DNA from: Vibrio cidicii
GTDB taxonomy: Bacteria; Pseudomonadota; Gammaproteobacteria; Enterobacterales; Vibrionaceae
Direction of reading: 5' to 3'
Length of the DNA: 64,000 bases
Assembly (NCBI RefSeq): GCF_009763805.1
Contig: NZ_CP046803.1
Span: forward strand, 1,178,001-1,242,000
Both the position numbers and the translations under genes were made by a program. Position 1 is the stretch's first letter, and every line of letters starts with the position of its first letter. The notes beneath the pieces were generated by a model. That model saw only the letters and a program-made list of their open reading frames with translations. It had not been told where the DNA came from and did not search any database. Positions 1 through 9,649 of the stretch are shown in pieces.

Positions 1-885
1 AACAGCAGGGATAACGCCAGCCGCACCATTGGTCGGGGAGGTCACCACTTGACCACCTGCCGCATTCTCCTCGCTGACCGCGAAGGCAAACAAGTTGATC
101 CAGTCCATGATTTCCATCGGGTCATTTTCAATCGCGGCATTGGCTTCAAGCTTTTTCAGCAAGTTTGGGGCACGGCGCGTGACGTTCAATCCCCCCTCCA
201 AAATGCCTTCGGTGTCAAAGCCGCGTTTCATGCACAAACTCATTACCTTCCAGATCTGCTCTGCTTTGGCATCAATGGTGGTCATATCATGGAACGCTTG
301 CTCATTACGTAGGATCATTCCGCCGAGACTCAGGCCATTTTTCTCCGCCAGTTCGAGCATCTCCTCTGCATTTTTAAACGGAAAATCGACAGCGACACCT
401 TGTTCTTTCTTGCCATTGAGGAGTTCATCGGCGGTGGCAATAAATCCGCCGCCAATCGAATAGTAAGTTTCGAAGGCAATCCGCTCACCCTGCGAGTCAA
501 AGGCACTGATGGTCATGCCATTTTCGTGTAACGGCAAGTTGTCGCGATGAAATAGAATGTCGCTGGCAAAATGGAAGGTGATAAAACGTTCACCGCTGAG
601 TGAAAGCTGCCCCTCATTAATCGCTTGATGCAGCGCGAGGTTGGCGCTGGTCATACGAATGGTGTCTGGCCGATTGCCCAGCAAACCAAGAATCACCGCT
701 CTGTCGGTGTGGTGACCGCGGCCGGTCAGTGATAGCGAACCGTAGAGATCCACCTGAACGCGATGAACTTTGGCAAGATCCTCGCCCAACAATTGGGTAA
801 ACTGATACCCGGCAATCATAGGGCCATTAGTGTGAGAACTTGAAGGCCCGACGCCGATTTTGAAGATATCGAAAATTGACAGCAT
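1..885 (-). CDS. sdaA: L-serine ammonia-lyase (iron-sulfur type), N-terminal part
   Basis: Single-chain bacterial L-serine dehydratase, which deaminates serine to pyruvate with a [4Fe-4S] cluster. The minus strand is open from the ATG at 885 to the window edge (295 codons). It begins MLSIFDIFKIGVGPSSSHT, the hallmark start of the beta domain, and later shows the GRGHHTDRAVILGL segment. The last residues visible (SPTNGAAGVIPAV) belong to the alpha domain. Family members are about 455 residues, so roughly one third, including the cluster cysteines, lies outside the window. It is divergent from the YdcF-like gene. No frame disruption is seen. Confidence 0.93.
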   Translation of the reverse strand, partial: MLSIFDIFKIGVGPSSSHTNGPMIAGYQFTQLLGEDLAKVHRVQVDLYGSLSLTGRGHHTDRAVILGLLGNRPDTIRMTSANLALHQAINEGQLSLSGERFITFHFASDILFHRDNLPLHENGMTISAFDSQGERIAFETYYSIGGGFIATADELLNGKKEQGVAVDFPFKNAEEMLELAEKNGLSLGGMILRNEQAFHDMTTIDAKAEQIWKVMSLCMKRGFDTEGILEGGLNVTRRAPNLLKKLEANAAIENDPMEIMDWINLFAFAVSEENAAGGQVVTSPTNGAAGVIPAV

Positions 886-1060
886 GTTTAACGTCCTATT
901 GACAGTGCTCAAGATGGATTAGTGTGATTCACCAACACCACCACAGTTTTAATGTTGTTATTTTGTTAATGGCTTGTTGTGTGGTGAAAGTAGCGCCAAA
1001 AAGGCGAAAAGTACAGCAGCTCGTGCAGCGCAAATGAAAAAATCCAGAGCCAGAGAAAAG

Positions 1061-1927
1061 ATGAACGCAAACCACGTGGTGATAGTCCTCGGTAAGAGAC
1101 TGTTTGCTAACCAATTAACCGAAGAAGGGCGCAGTCGCGTCGAGGCGCTGGTGGCTGCGCTGAGCGAAGGAGCGCTAGACGAACAGTGCCTGATCGCTTT
1201 TTGTGGTGGCGTGACTCAAGGGCAAACTCGCTCAGAAGCGAGCGCGATGCTTGAGCACTTCACTCTTCTTTGCCAGCAACAAGGGTTGACTGTTGCGCCT
1301 CAGCGAATTCTTTTAGAGGAGCAATCAACCAGCACGGTAGAAAATATTCTGAAAGTTTCGCGAGTGCTGATCGAAAGTGGTGTTTGTCAGCGGGGTAGTC
1401 AGTTGAACGTGACGTTTGTCTCGAACGATTACCACTTGCAGCGCATCTTTGAGATCCAGCAATCGATGGACGAACAAGGTCTGCTGCGCGTTTTGCGAGA
1501 ACGCTGCGCGGCGCTTGGTGCTGAGTTCGCCATTAGCTATTGCTTGCAAGATCATCTGAGTGTGCCATATCCGCATCATGGCCCGCAGGCGGAGCTGTTT
1601 TTGTTGATCGACGAGTTAACGCCCTATCGGGTCTATTTGGAAGGGGTGGCACGTGGCGTTTTCCAGCGGCCGCTTGCCGAGGTAAGAGCGCTACCATTGC
1701 AAAGCGCGACGCGTGCCTTGACGCGGATTGGGGCGATCATTGCACAGCGCGCCGAGTACGCTGCGCTAAACTTTGACTTTGCGCGTTTGCAGGGCTGGAT
1801 TGGTGATACACCACCTGAGGCAAATATTGAGTCGGTAAAAGCAATTGCTCGCGTGTTCAACCAACAGCTTATCTCGCTCAACCGCCAGCTCGATCCGGAA
1901 CAAACCCCAATCTTTTGCCTCAATTAA
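1061..1927 (+). CDS. YdcF/ElyC/SanA-type DUF218 protein
   Basis: About 288 residues. The N-terminal HVVIVLGKRLFANQLTEEG followed by a region of alternating helices and strands (LIAFCGGVTQGQTRSEA, then FVSNDYHLQRI) is the DUF218 fold, whose members act in envelope biogenesis; the exact reaction is unknown. The ATG at 1061 is chosen because the family domain begins almost immediately after it and GAG lies a few bases upstream. An in-frame ATG at 1034 and a TTG at 974 would add only a Lys/Ala/Arg-rich extension. The C-terminal 100 residues are not recognised. There is no signal peptide with this start. Confidence 0.7.
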   Translation: MNANHVVIVLGKRLFANQLTEEGRSRVEALVAALSEGALDEQCLIAFCGGVTQGQTRSEASAMLEHFTLLCQQQGLTVAPQRILLEEQSTSTVENILKVSRVLIESGVCQRGSQLNVTFVSNDYHLQRIFEIQQSMDEQGLLRVLRERCAALGAEFAISYCLQDHLSVPYPHHGPQAELFLLIDELTPYRVYLEGVARGVFQRPLAEVRALPLQSATRALTRIGAIIAQRAEYAALNFDFARLQGWIGDTPPEANIESVKAIARVFNQQLISLNRQLDPEQTPIFCLN

Positions 1928-2084
1928 CTGAGAGGTTTGTTAGTTATAAGAGGTTTGACTATCCTTACCTTAGTTTCAAAGTGGCGAAGTTCTTATTTTT
2001 GTCATTGATATTTACCGGGTTATTGCGCCGCTTTTCTCTCTCCGGTTATCGTATGGCAATCCATCATTGGCAAAGGAAATGTAA

Positions 2085-3017
2085 ATGTCACAACAAAAAT
2101 TCCGACTGGTAACGCGCAGTGATTTCGACGGTCTGGTTTGCGCTGTGTTGCTCAAGCAGCAAGATTTGATCGATGAGATAAAGTTCGTGCACCCGAAAGA
2201 CATGCAAGACGGGCTGATTGATATTACGGCAAACGACATTGTGACCAACTTGCCTTACGTCGCGGAAGCGCACTTGGTGTTTGACCATCACCTATCCGAG
2301 ACGATTCGTAACCGTGGCGAGCGCGCAAACCACATCATCGACCCTAATGCGCCTTCGGCGGCGCGAGTGGTGTGGGATTACTACGGCGGCACATCGGTTT
2401 TCCCGCAAGAGTGGCTGGAAATGATGGAAGCGGTAGATAAAGGCGACTCTGCGCAGTTTTCCCGCGATGAAGTGCTTGATTCCCAAGGGTGGAATTTACT
2501 TAACTTTTTGATGGACGCGCGCACCGGATTAGGCCGTTTTCGCGAGTTTCGCATCTCAAACTATAACTTGATGATGGATCTGATCGAGTACTGCAAACAT
2601 CACACCATAGAGCAGATTCTGGAGCTGCCGGACGTCAAAGAGCGTATTGATCTCTATCGTGAGCATGAAGTGATGTTTAAAGAGCAGATCCAGCGCTGCG
2701 CCACGGTGTATGACAACTTGGTACTGCTCGATTTGACTGGTGAAGAGACCATTTACGCCGGCAACCGCTTCATCATTTACGCTCTGTTTCCGCAATGTAA
2801 CATTTCAATCCACAAGATGTGGGGCTTCCAAAAGCAGAACATCGTGTTTGCCACCGGTAAGTCGATTTTTGATCGCAGCTCAAAAACCAACATTGGCGCA
2901 TTGATGCTCAACTATGGCGGCGGTGGCCACCACGCAGCGGGTACCTGCCAAATTAAAGTGGAAGATGCCGAGCGTGTCCAAGCGGAGTTGATTGCTCAGA
3001 TCAATCGAGACGGATAG
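2085..3017 (+). CDS. DHH-family phosphoesterase (exopolyphosphatase-like)
   Basis: 310 residues. Metal-binding motifs of the DHH superfamily are visible: RSDFDGLVCAV (residues 9-19) and FDHHLSE (about 66-72). A C-terminal glycine/histidine motif, YGGGGHHAAGTC, marks the DHHA1 substrate-binding part. Relatives hydrolyse phosphoesters such as short RNA, cyclic dinucleotide products or polyphosphate; the substrate here cannot be read from sequence. The start is supported by AAAGGA eight bases upstream. No operon partner is obvious, since the upstream 157 bp and downstream 200 bp are non-coding. Confidence 0.85.
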   Translation: MSQQKFRLVTRSDFDGLVCAVLLKQQDLIDEIKFVHPKDMQDGLIDITANDIVTNLPYVAEAHLVFDHHLSETIRNRGERANHIIDPNAPSAARVVWDYYGGTSVFPQEWLEMMEAVDKGDSAQFSRDEVLDSQGWNLLNFLMDARTGLGRFREFRISNYNLMMDLIEYCKHHTIEQILELPDVKERIDLYREHEVMFKEQIQRCATVYDNLVLLDLTGEETIYAGNRFIIYALFPQCNISIHKMWGFQKQNIVFATGKSIFDRSSKTNIGALMLNYGGGGHHAAGTCQIKVEDAERVQAELIAQINRDG

Positions 3018-3134
3018 AGCAAGAACACGAGGAATCGAGAACTCCAACTGCGTGTTGGTGGTCAAAGCCAAAGTCGGTGACTATTCTCGGTCCCTCTCCT
3101 TTTCAAGTTAAACAGATATACTTGTCTTTAATTT

Positions 3135-3155
3135 AAATGATAATAAATATCAATT
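3135..3155. promoter_or_regulatory. Fur-box-like operator upstream of TonB receptor
   Basis: AAATGATAATAAATATCAAT closely follows the Fur consensus (two overlapping TGATAAT-type half sites in opposite orientation) and lies about 65 bp before the receptor start in an AT-rich promoter region. The call rests on consensus matching only. Confidence 0.55.
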
Positions 3156-3220
3156 CTATTTGTAAAATGAGGTAAGATTCATATAATCAGTCGCTTCGAT
3201 AATAACGATAAGCGGTTGCT

Positions 3221-5401
3221 ATGAAACCTCATTTTCCAATTTCTTGTAAAGTAAGCCTAATCTCTTTAGCGGTATTCCACAGTCTCGTTCTGCATGCCAG
3301 TGAACAAACTGATGAATCAGTGGAAGTACTAGGGGTGCGTTACGCCAAACCCATCACTGTCGCCAAGCCAGCAGAAACCATCGTCGATTCTGATCAGATT
3401 GAAGAGCAGCAGTACGCTAACTTTGCTGAGCTAGTTGGCTCGGTCCCCGGTGCGACGCTGGATGGCGGAGCGCGTTCTGGTGGCGAACGGATCAACATTC
3501 GCGGTTTCAGCGATCCAAGTGACATCGCTGTTTACGTTGACGGCGCACCGATCGGTTTTCAGCAGTATCGCTATGGCACCTTTTTCTTTGACCCATTCTT
3601 GATCGGAGAAACCGAAGTCATCAAAGGGGCACATGATTACCAAGCGTTGAACGGCAAATTTGGCGGCGTGATCCGCATCAAAACCAAAACGGTTGATGAT
3701 CTTCTAGAGGTTGGGCAAAACTTGGGCGCGCGCGTTTCCACAGGTTACAACACCAATGGTAATGAGAGTAGCCAAACCTTAAGCTTTTACGGGCGCAGTG
3801 ACACAGGGCTTTACTTCTTAGCCAATGGCTCACTCAAAGATTCGCAAGATGTGCAAGTCGGCGGCGGCGAAACAGTCGATTACTCGGCGTTTGAGCAAGA
3901 TAACTTGCTGTTGAAAGTCGGTTATCTAAGCAATCATCACCAGTTGAACGTGATCACCACACGTTATCGTGATGAAGGACGCAAGCCTTGGGCGAACCGC
4001 CGCGGAAAAATGCCGGATATCTCCGACTACAACATCAAAAAATATGGTTCGCTTGAAGCGGCGCAGTACGCCAATACGGCATACAACACTTATCAAGACA
4101 ACACCACCACCTTGTCTTATCGCTACATGCCCTCCAATCCGTACCTCGATCTTACCTTGACTGCGGCGCGTTCCAAAAACGAACGGCACTGGGTTCGCCC
4201 GGATATCGCTTTTGAAAAAATGTTTGTGTCGGTTGGCAATTACGGGCACGAATCATGGCTCAGTTACCAACGTGACTACGTCGATTTGTCCAACCGCGCG
4301 AGTTTTCGTGACCACGATCTGGTGATGGGGATGCAATACGAAAAAACCGATCGTCAGTCGCTGGTGTACAACGAGTCGTACAAAAGCAAAGCGGAGAAAA
4401 ACTACGGTTGGTATACGCCCTATTTTGAACCGTCGGGCGAGCAATCGATTTATGCCGTGTATGTGGCGGATCACTATCGCCTGAGTGATGCGCTGCAGAT
4501 TATTCCGTCACTGCGCTACGAGTACATCGAAAGCCAAGGGAAAGGCAACGCGGCGCCCGATTACAATGACCCTGATGCAGGGCATGATTATAGCAAAACC
4601 ACACATAAGGGCTTTAGTCCACGTTTAGAAATCAACTACCAGGCGAGCCCAAGTACGCTGCTCAATTTCTCTTACGCGTACGCACTTAAAGCGCCTACGA
4701 TTGACGATCTCTATTCGGTGCAGTTTGCCAAGGCCAGCGCTCCCGCCTCTGCGCGAGATTTAGACGTGTCGCGCGTGCATGCTTATCAGGGCAGTCTCAT
4801 TCAGATTGATGAGGATTTGTTTGGCGACAATAGTGCACTGGCCACAGAGCTGACGATTTTTTTCAACGACATCAGCAACAACGTTGGTAACCGACAGGGA
4901 GTCAACTTGGATAAAGAGAGTAACGCGCTGCAAAGTTGGAATACCAATCTTGATGGTTACAAAATTTATGGTTTCGAGCTGATTTCGCAACTTCGTTGGC
5001 ACGATTTCTATTCCGATTTCTCCGCCAGTTATGCTCGCGGCAAAAACAAAGGCAGCTTGAAAGATTCGACGGGAGCCGATGAGGATCGCCCAAACGTACC
5101 ACCGCTTAACATCAACCTCGGCCTTGGTTATGAGTGGATGGAAGGGTTACGCACCGGCTGGAAGGTACGTTGGTACGATGTTCAGAACAAAACCGAACCT
5201 GGCAATATGCTGTCAAATCTGCCGAGCGATCAATACACGCTGCAAGACGCTTATCTTAACTGGGATGTCAAACAAGTACCGGGGCTGCGCACCGGAGTTG
5301 TAGTGAAGAATCTTACGGATCGCTACTACGAACCCTATTTGATGAACGGGGTGCCAGCGCTCGGACGAGAAATCAAGCTGCACCTTAGCTACAAATATTA
5401 A
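3221..5401 (+). CDS. TonB-dependent outer-membrane receptor (iron or heme uptake type)
   Basis: 726 residues with a signal peptide (about residues 1-27, ending LHASEQ). The plug domain contains the typical VPGATLDGGARSGGERINIRG stretch (shown here as separate motifs VPGATLDGG and INIRGF). A 22-strand type barrel follows, ending with aromatic SYKY. The TonB box is probably near the start of the mature chain (SVEVLGV). The best-aligned heme-receptor motif region reads ALKAPTIDDLY where heme receptors have FRAP, so heme specificity is possible but not shown. The Fur-like box upstream suggests iron repression. It stands alone, without tonB, exbBD or ABC genes nearby, and is followed by a hairpin terminator. 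Confidence 0.85.
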   Translation: MKPHFPISCKVSLISLAVFHSLVLHASEQTDESVEVLGVRYAKPITVAKPAETIVDSDQIEEQQYANFAELVGSVPGATLDGGARSGGERINIRGFSDPSDIAVYVDGAPIGFQQYRYGTFFFDPFLIGETEVIKGAHDYQALNGKFGGVIRIKTKTVDDLLEVGQNLGARVSTGYNTNGNESSQTLSFYGRSDTGLYFLANGSLKDSQDVQVGGGETVDYSAFEQDNLLLKVGYLSNHHQLNVITTRYRDEGRKPWANRRGKMPDISDYNIKKYGSLEAAQYANTAYNTYQDNTTTLSYRYMPSNPYLDLTLTAARSKNERHWVRPDIAFEKMFVSVGNYGHESWLSYQRDYVDLSNRASFRDHDLVMGMQYEKTDRQSLVYNESYKSKAEKNYGWYTPYFEPSGEQSIYAVYVADHYRLSDALQIIPSLRYEYIESQGKGNAAPDYNDPDAGHDYSKTTHKGFSPRLEINYQASPSTLLNFSYAYALKAPTIDDLYSVQFAKASAPASARDLDVSRVHAYQGSLIQIDEDLFGDNSALATELTIFFNDISNNVGNRQGVNLDKESNALQSWNTNLDGYKIYGFELISQLRWHDFYSDFSASYARGKNKGSLKDSTGADEDRPNVPPLNINLGLGYEWMEGLRTGWKVRWYDVQNKTEPGNMLSNLPSDQYTLQDAYLNWDVKQVPGLRTGVVVKNLTDRYYEPYLMNGVPALGREIKLHLSYKY

Positions 5402-5480
5402 CGGTGCCACTAAGTACGCAGTTTCTTGAGCTAAACGGATTGTCCCCATCACGATTAGCTTAGTGCTGTTCCTTCTTTTT

Positions 5481-5515
5481 GCTCTGTGATCAAGGTTGAT
5501 TACAGAGCGATTTTT
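5481..5515 (+). terminator. Rho-independent terminator of the receptor gene
   Basis: GCTCTGT at 5481 pairs with ACAGAGC at 5502, followed by GATTTTTG. Confidence 0.65.
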
Positions 5516-5555
5516 GCTAGTATCCCTGCCACTGTTTACCCAGAGCTGTGACGCC

Positions 5556-6074
5556 ATGAGACATCTGAAAACCGCCGTCCATCCGGAAATCGATCATCTG
5601 GACGATAAAATCATTTTCAAGCGTAACGCCGCCCGAGCGATTTGCCTGGATGGTGAGGACATTCTATTGCTCTACACCGAGCGTTATCATGACTATACCA
5701 TTCCCGGTGGCGGTTTGGACGAAGGGGAAGATGTGATTGCTGGGATGATCCGCGAGCTGCAAGAAGAGACAGGTGCGACGAATATTCATAACATCAAGCC
5801 ATTTGGTATCTATGAAGAGTTTCGCCCTTGGTATAAAGGAGAGGCGAATGTGATGCACATGCACTCGTATTGTTATACCTGCAACATAGACCGAGAACTC
5901 GGTGAGACGCGCTTTGAGCAGTATGAGATCAACAACGGTATGCGACCAACGTGGATCAATATTCATCAGGCGATTGCGCATAATGAGCAAACTATGGCGC
6001 AGAGTTCGAAAAAGGGCTTAAGCATCGAGCGAGAGACCTTTTTGCTACGCTTGATCGCCAAAGAGTTGCTCTAA
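5556..6074 (+). CDS. Nudix hydrolase
   Basis: 172 residues from the ATG at 5556 (MRHLKTAVHP). A GTG or ATG further upstream would begin inside the terminator of the previous gene. The Nudix box is complete: GGGLDEGEDVIAGMIRELQEETG carries the conserved glycine, the REL..EE..G catalytic core and the metal-binding glutamates (about residues 51-73). Nudix enzymes hydrolyse nucleoside diphosphates linked to another group. The substrate cannot be deduced; the protein is cytosolic by the lack of a signal sequence. Confidence 0.88.
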   Translation: MRHLKTAVHPEIDHLDDKIIFKRNAARAICLDGEDILLLYTERYHDYTIPGGGLDEGEDVIAGMIRELQEETGATNIHNIKPFGIYEEFRPWYKGEANVMHMHSYCYTCNIDRELGETRFEQYEINNGMRPTWINIHQAIAHNEQTMAQSSKKGLSIERETFLLRLIAKELL

Positions 6075-6249
6075 CGTCCTCTTCTTGCAATAAACTATTT
6101 TTTCTATCAATAAGTTAGCGTTACGCTTGCTGTTAAATTATTGGTTTTCATAGAAGATTGCGACATTGTTCGAAGAAAGGTAACGATTCGTAACACAGAC
6201 GCTGTAACAAAGATGCGCTTGAATATACTCAGGTAAGTTTTGACTACAG

Positions 6250-7429
6250 ATGATGGCTATGAATAGAAAATTTCTTGTGACCTTCAGTACGACGCTGCTT
6301 GCCAGTTTGAGCAGCGTGACGTCTATCGCTGCGCCTACCGTCGTACCCGATCCTCCGCAATTGAGTGCCAAAGGCTATGTGTTGATGGATTACCACTCCG
6401 GTGAAGTGATCGTCGCCAAAAACGCCGATGTGAAGATGAACCCCGCCAGCTTAACCAAGTTGATGACCGCGTATGTAGCAGGGCAGGAGATGAATCGCGG
6501 CAATATCCGTTTTGACGATCAAGTGGTGGTGAGCCGCAATGCTTGGGCGAAAAACTTTCCTGACTCTTCAAAAATGTTCATCGAAGTCGGTACGTCGGTC
6601 AGCATGAGCGATCTGTATCGCGGGCTTATTGTTCAGTCCGGCAATGATGCCAGCGTGGCGATTGCCGAGCATGTTGCCGGCAGCGAGGCGGCGTTTGTCA
6701 GCTTAATGAACGCTTGGGCGGAAAAACTCGATCTGCAAAATAGCGCGTTTACCAATCCGCATGGGCTCGACAGCGATGGGCTCTACTCTACCCCGCGTGA
6801 TATTGCCAAGTTGGGCCAAGCGATTATCCGCGATTTACCCGCCGTCTACCCGTTTTACAGTGAGACGTCGTTCACCTACAACGGCATCACTCAGTACAAC
6901 CGCAACGGTTTGCTGCGCGATCGCAGCCTCAATGTGGACGGAATGAAAACCGGCTTTACCAGCGGTGCAGGGTATAGCCTCGCCACGTCCGCGACCAGCG
7001 GCAACATGCGTCTTATCTCGGTGGTGATGGGCTCAAACAGCACCAGTAGTCGGGAAATTGAGAGCAAGCAATTGCTCAGTTATGGCTTTCGCTTTTTCGA
7101 TACGATTTCGCCTACCGATGTAAACCAAGTGCTAGCCACACCAAGGATTTGGATGGGTAGTCAAGACGAGTTGAAAGTAGGCATCGTCGAGCCAGTTTTC
7201 TTAACCTTAACTAAAGGTGAGAGTAAGAATCTGCATGCCGAAACTGACCTATACCAGCGACATCACCGCGCCAGTGAAAAAGCAGCAGGTGGTCGGTCAG
7301 GTGCTGTATAAAATCGATGACAAGGTGGTTAAACAGGTGGACTTGGTGGCATTAGAAGCGGTGGATGAAGGCAGCCTGTTTAAACGTGTAGTCGATTGGT
7401 TTAAGCGTTGGCTGAGCAATCTGTTCTAA
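6250..7429 (+). CDS. dacA: D-alanyl-D-alanine carboxypeptidase (PBP5/6 type), frameshifted near its 3' end
   Basis: Low-molecular-mass penicillin-binding protein that trims the terminal D-Ala of peptidoglycan stem peptides in the periplasm. A signal peptide ends about SIAAPTV. The active-site motifs are all present: SLTK (about residue 67), SGN (about 129) and KTG (about 233). The reading frame breaks at GAAAC 7240-7244. Removing one A joins GESKNLHAE to LTYTSDITAPVKKQQVVG and yields the normal C-terminal domain and the amphipathic membrane anchor (LFKRVVDWFKRWLSNLF). Corrected length is about 392 residues. The start could be 6250, 6253 or 6259. A 14-bp repeat crosses the stop codon. Confidence 0.92.
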
Positions 7430-7455
7430 GCAATCTGTTCTAAGCAATCTATTCA
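7414..7455 (+). repeat. Three tandem 14-bp units over the dacA stop codon
   Basis: The unit AAGCAATCTGTTCT occurs at 7428-7441, with one mismatch at 7414-7427, and degenerate at 7442-7455. The first copy encodes the last dacA residues and the TAA lies at the first junction, so duplication has not altered the protein. Confidence 0.7.
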
Positions 7456-7500
7456 AAGCAAACTGTGAAAAGCAAAGCGCTAAAACTGCAAGACCAAACA

Positions 7501-7531
7501 AAAATCCCTTTGCTAGTGCAAAGGGATTTTT
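7501..7531. terminator. Bidirectional terminator between dacA and the convergent CBS protein gene
   Basis: AAAAATCCCTTT and AAAGGGATTTTT form a hairpin with T-runs in both directions between two convergent genes. Confidence 0.8.
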
Positions 7532-7543
7532 AATCCGGTGCGA

Positions 7544-8836
7544 TCAGTTGACTTCAACCCGAGTGACCAATAGCTGGTCAACTTTGTAGTTGTCGATGTC
7601 GACCACTTCAAACTTGTATCCTGAGTAGATGATGGAGTCGGTGCGGCGCGGGATCTTGCGCAGCATATACATCATAAAACCAGCGATGGTTTCGTAGTTT
7701 TGCGGGTGAGGAAATTCATCAATGTTGAGCGCGCGCATCACGTCGGTGATGGGGGTGACACCATCCACCAGCCAAGAGTTGTGGTCGCGGGCGACGATTT
7801 GCTCTTCCCCCTCGGCCAATACCCAAGTGCCCATTACGGCGCTTTGCAAATCGTTAAACGTGACGATCCCCAGCACCAACGCGTACTCGTTCATGATCAC
7901 CGCAAAATCGACGCGGCTGTTTTTAAAGTACTCCAGTGCTTCAGAAAGGCTCAGCGTATCCGGGATGATTGGACAGCTTTGCACCATGCTACCTTCTTTT
8001 AGGTTAAGTGGCTGGCCGTTAATCAGGCGCGTTAGTAGCTCTTTCGAGTCGATGTAACCTTTGATCGCGTCCAACTGATCATCGCAGACCAAAAACTTAT
8101 GGTGCGGGTCTTCGGAAATCTTCTTCTTCAACACCTCTTCATCATCTTTCATCGACAGATAGGTCAGGCTTTCACGAGGCGTCATCGCCGACGTCACCGG
8201 GACCGATTGCATCTCAAACACGCTCTCCATCATCTTCTGCTCGCCGCGATCGAGCACGCCCGCTTCGGCTCCCGCATCCATTACCGCGTAGATATCGTCC
8301 GAGGTAATATCGTCGTTGCGCTCAGCAGGCACGCTAAAGAGGCGGAAAATGGTGTTGGCCAAGCCGTTGAAGATCCATACAAAAGGTTTTAGCAGTGAAA
8401 TGCAGATCAGCATAGGTCGAACCAATGTCATAGCAATTTTTTCCGGCATTACCATGGCGATACGTTTCGGCATCAAATCCGCAAATAGAATGAATAAGCT
8501 AGTGACCAAAATAAAAGAGCAGAAAAAGCTTAACTGGTTAACCCAAGCGGCAGGCAGCCAGCTTTCCAAGAGTGTTTTGATATGCGGAGTAAAGGCCGAT
8601 TCACCGACAATACCGCCCATAATGGCAACCGCATTTAGGCCAATTTGTACCACGGTGAAGAAGTTGCCGGGATTGCTCTGTAAAGCCAGCACGAGAGTGG
8701 CACGTTCGTCTCCCTCTTCAGCAAGTTGACGGAGGCGAATTTTTCTCGCCGCAGCCAAGGCGATTTCAGACATAGAAAAGAAGCAGCTGGTGAGTATCAG
8801 CGCAATGATGATTGAGAAGTTCTCAAATAAACTCAT
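7544..8836 (-). CDS. CNNM-type membrane protein with CBS pair and CorC/HlyC domain
   Basis: 430 residues from the ATG at 8836, which is preceded by GGA at good spacing; a TTG at 8860 is less likely. Order of domains: an N-terminal DUF21/CNNM membrane domain with about four hydrophobic segments (starting SIIIALILTSCFFSMSEIAL), two CBS domains in the middle (MTPRESLTYLSM region and PIIPDTLSLSEAL region), and the C-terminal CorC_HlyC transporter-associated domain (VDGVTPITDVMRALNID). Family members are linked to Mg2+/Co2+ efflux or ion homeostasis and are often labelled hemolysin without evidence of lysis. Inner membrane. Confidence 0.88.
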   Translation of the reverse strand: MSLFENFSIIIALILTSCFFSMSEIALAAARKIRLRQLAEEGDERATLVLALQSNPGNFFTVVQIGLNAVAIMGGIVGESAFTPHIKTLLESWLPAAWVNQLSFFCSFILVTSLFILFADLMPKRIAMVMPEKIAMTLVRPMLICISLLKPFVWIFNGLANTIFRLFSVPAERNDDITSDDIYAVMDAGAEAGVLDRGEQKMMESVFEMQSVPVTSAMTPRESLTYLSMKDDEEVLKKKISEDPHHKFLVCDDQLDAIKGYIDSKELLTRLINGQPLNLKEGSMVQSCPIIPDTLSLSEALEYFKNSRVDFAVIMNEYALVLGIVTFNDLQSAVMGTWVLAEGEEQIVARDHNSWLVDGVTPITDVMRALNIDEFPHPQNYETIAGFMMYMLRKIPRRTDSIIYSGYKFEVVDIDNYKVDQLLVTRVEVN

Positions 8837-9028
8837 GATGAGTGTCCAAGTAGCGTTCAATAAAATCCACCAACGAATGGAACAGGAAGATTGGGTTGGT
8901 GGCTTGTTTGCTTAAACTAGAAAGATATCCAAATCGCGGCTCGGTCGATGGAGCCGATTCGGCTTGGCTATTCTATACGTAAGGACGAAATAGATGAAGA
9001 AACGGATGCAGTGCTCACCACCTTTTAA

Positions 9029-9050
9029 CGCTATGAAGAGAAACATAGCG
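9029..9050 (-). terminator. Probable terminator of the mrp operon
   Basis: CGCTATG and CATAGCG form a stem 12 bp after the mrpG stop. The following bases on the minus strand (TTAAAAGG) are only modestly T-rich. Confidence 0.4.
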
Positions 9051-9061
9051 CACAGGCTTTG

Positions 9062-9371
9062 TTAATCTCGCGAGGAATCACGATTACGCCAGAAAGTATA
9101 GCCGGCTTGTTGTGTGACTTTACCCAGTAAATGAGCCGCAACGGGAGCGGTCAGAAAAATAAACAGCATGATGCCGACCAGTCGTGATATCACGCCAATC
9201 TCAGGCATACAGAGCGCGACAGCAAGGAGCAATAAAGACAAGCCTGCGGTACCGGCTTTGGTGGCGGCGTGCATGCGAGTATAGAGATCGGGCATGCGCA
9301 AAATGCCTAGGCTCGCAAATAGCGTGAATAAGGTGCCGAGAAACCAGTAAGAGGGCCGCTAACATCGACAT
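9062..9371 (-). CDS. mrpG: Na+/H+ antiporter subunit MrpG, frameshifted
   Basis: Small membrane subunit of the multisubunit Mrp antiporter. The start ATG overlaps the mrpF stop (TAATG). The reading MSMLAALLLV then breaks at GAAAC 9340-9344 (GTTTC on the coding strand). Dropping one base gives MSMLAALLLVLGTLFTLFASLGILR followed by the family hallmark MPDLYTRMHAATKAGTAG. Three hydrophobic segments are seen. Corrected length is 102 residues, normal for the family. It is the last gene of a tightly overlapping operon. Confidence 0.88.
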
Positions 9372-9649
9372 TAAAGTTCTCCTTTTCGTTTAGCGATAAA
9401 TCGTGCAAATGCTATGGTGCCAAGGAAAGCCACTAAGCCTAGGGTTAAGGCAATATCCAATAGCGTTTGCTGACCACTGTCTAAGCTATAAACGACAATA
9501 AAGCCTATGGTGATAAAGGAAATTAAATCGAGAGCCACCACGCGATCGGCGAGCGATGGGCCTAACACTAAGCGGATAAACGCCATTGCCAAGCTAAGCA
9601 AAAGCCCTAGATAGGCGAAGTGAATCGCCAGTGGTAATGAATTATCCAC
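9371..9649 (-). CDS. mrpF: Na+/H+ antiporter subunit MrpF
   Basis: About 92 residues with three transmembrane segments. The GTG at 9649 is chosen because a full GGAGGT lies just before it, inside the end of mrpE; an upstream in-frame ATG would sit deep in mrpE. The motif RLVLGPSLADRVVALDLI is characteristic of MrpF. It overlaps mrpE by 8 bp and mrpG by 1 bp, which points to translational coupling. Confidence 0.88.
   Translation of the reverse strand: MDNSLPLAIHFAYLGLLLSLAMAFIRLVLGPSLADRVVALDLISFITIGFIVVYSLDSGQQTLLDIALTLGLVAFLGTIAFARFIAKRKGEL

Noticed and set aside
974..1060. Upstream TTG start adding a basic N-terminus to the YdcF-like protein
   Set aside because: The extra segment is Ala/Lys/Arg-rich and unlike the family; the ATG at 1061 starts right at the conserved domain.
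7544..8836. Hemolysin label for the CNNM/CBS protein
   Set aside because: The domain set indicates ion transport or homeostasis. Nothing in the sequence suggests lytic activity.
9001..9060. 23-codon ORF downstream of mrpG
   Set aside because: It overlaps the hairpin at 9029-9050 and has no clear ribosome-binding site.
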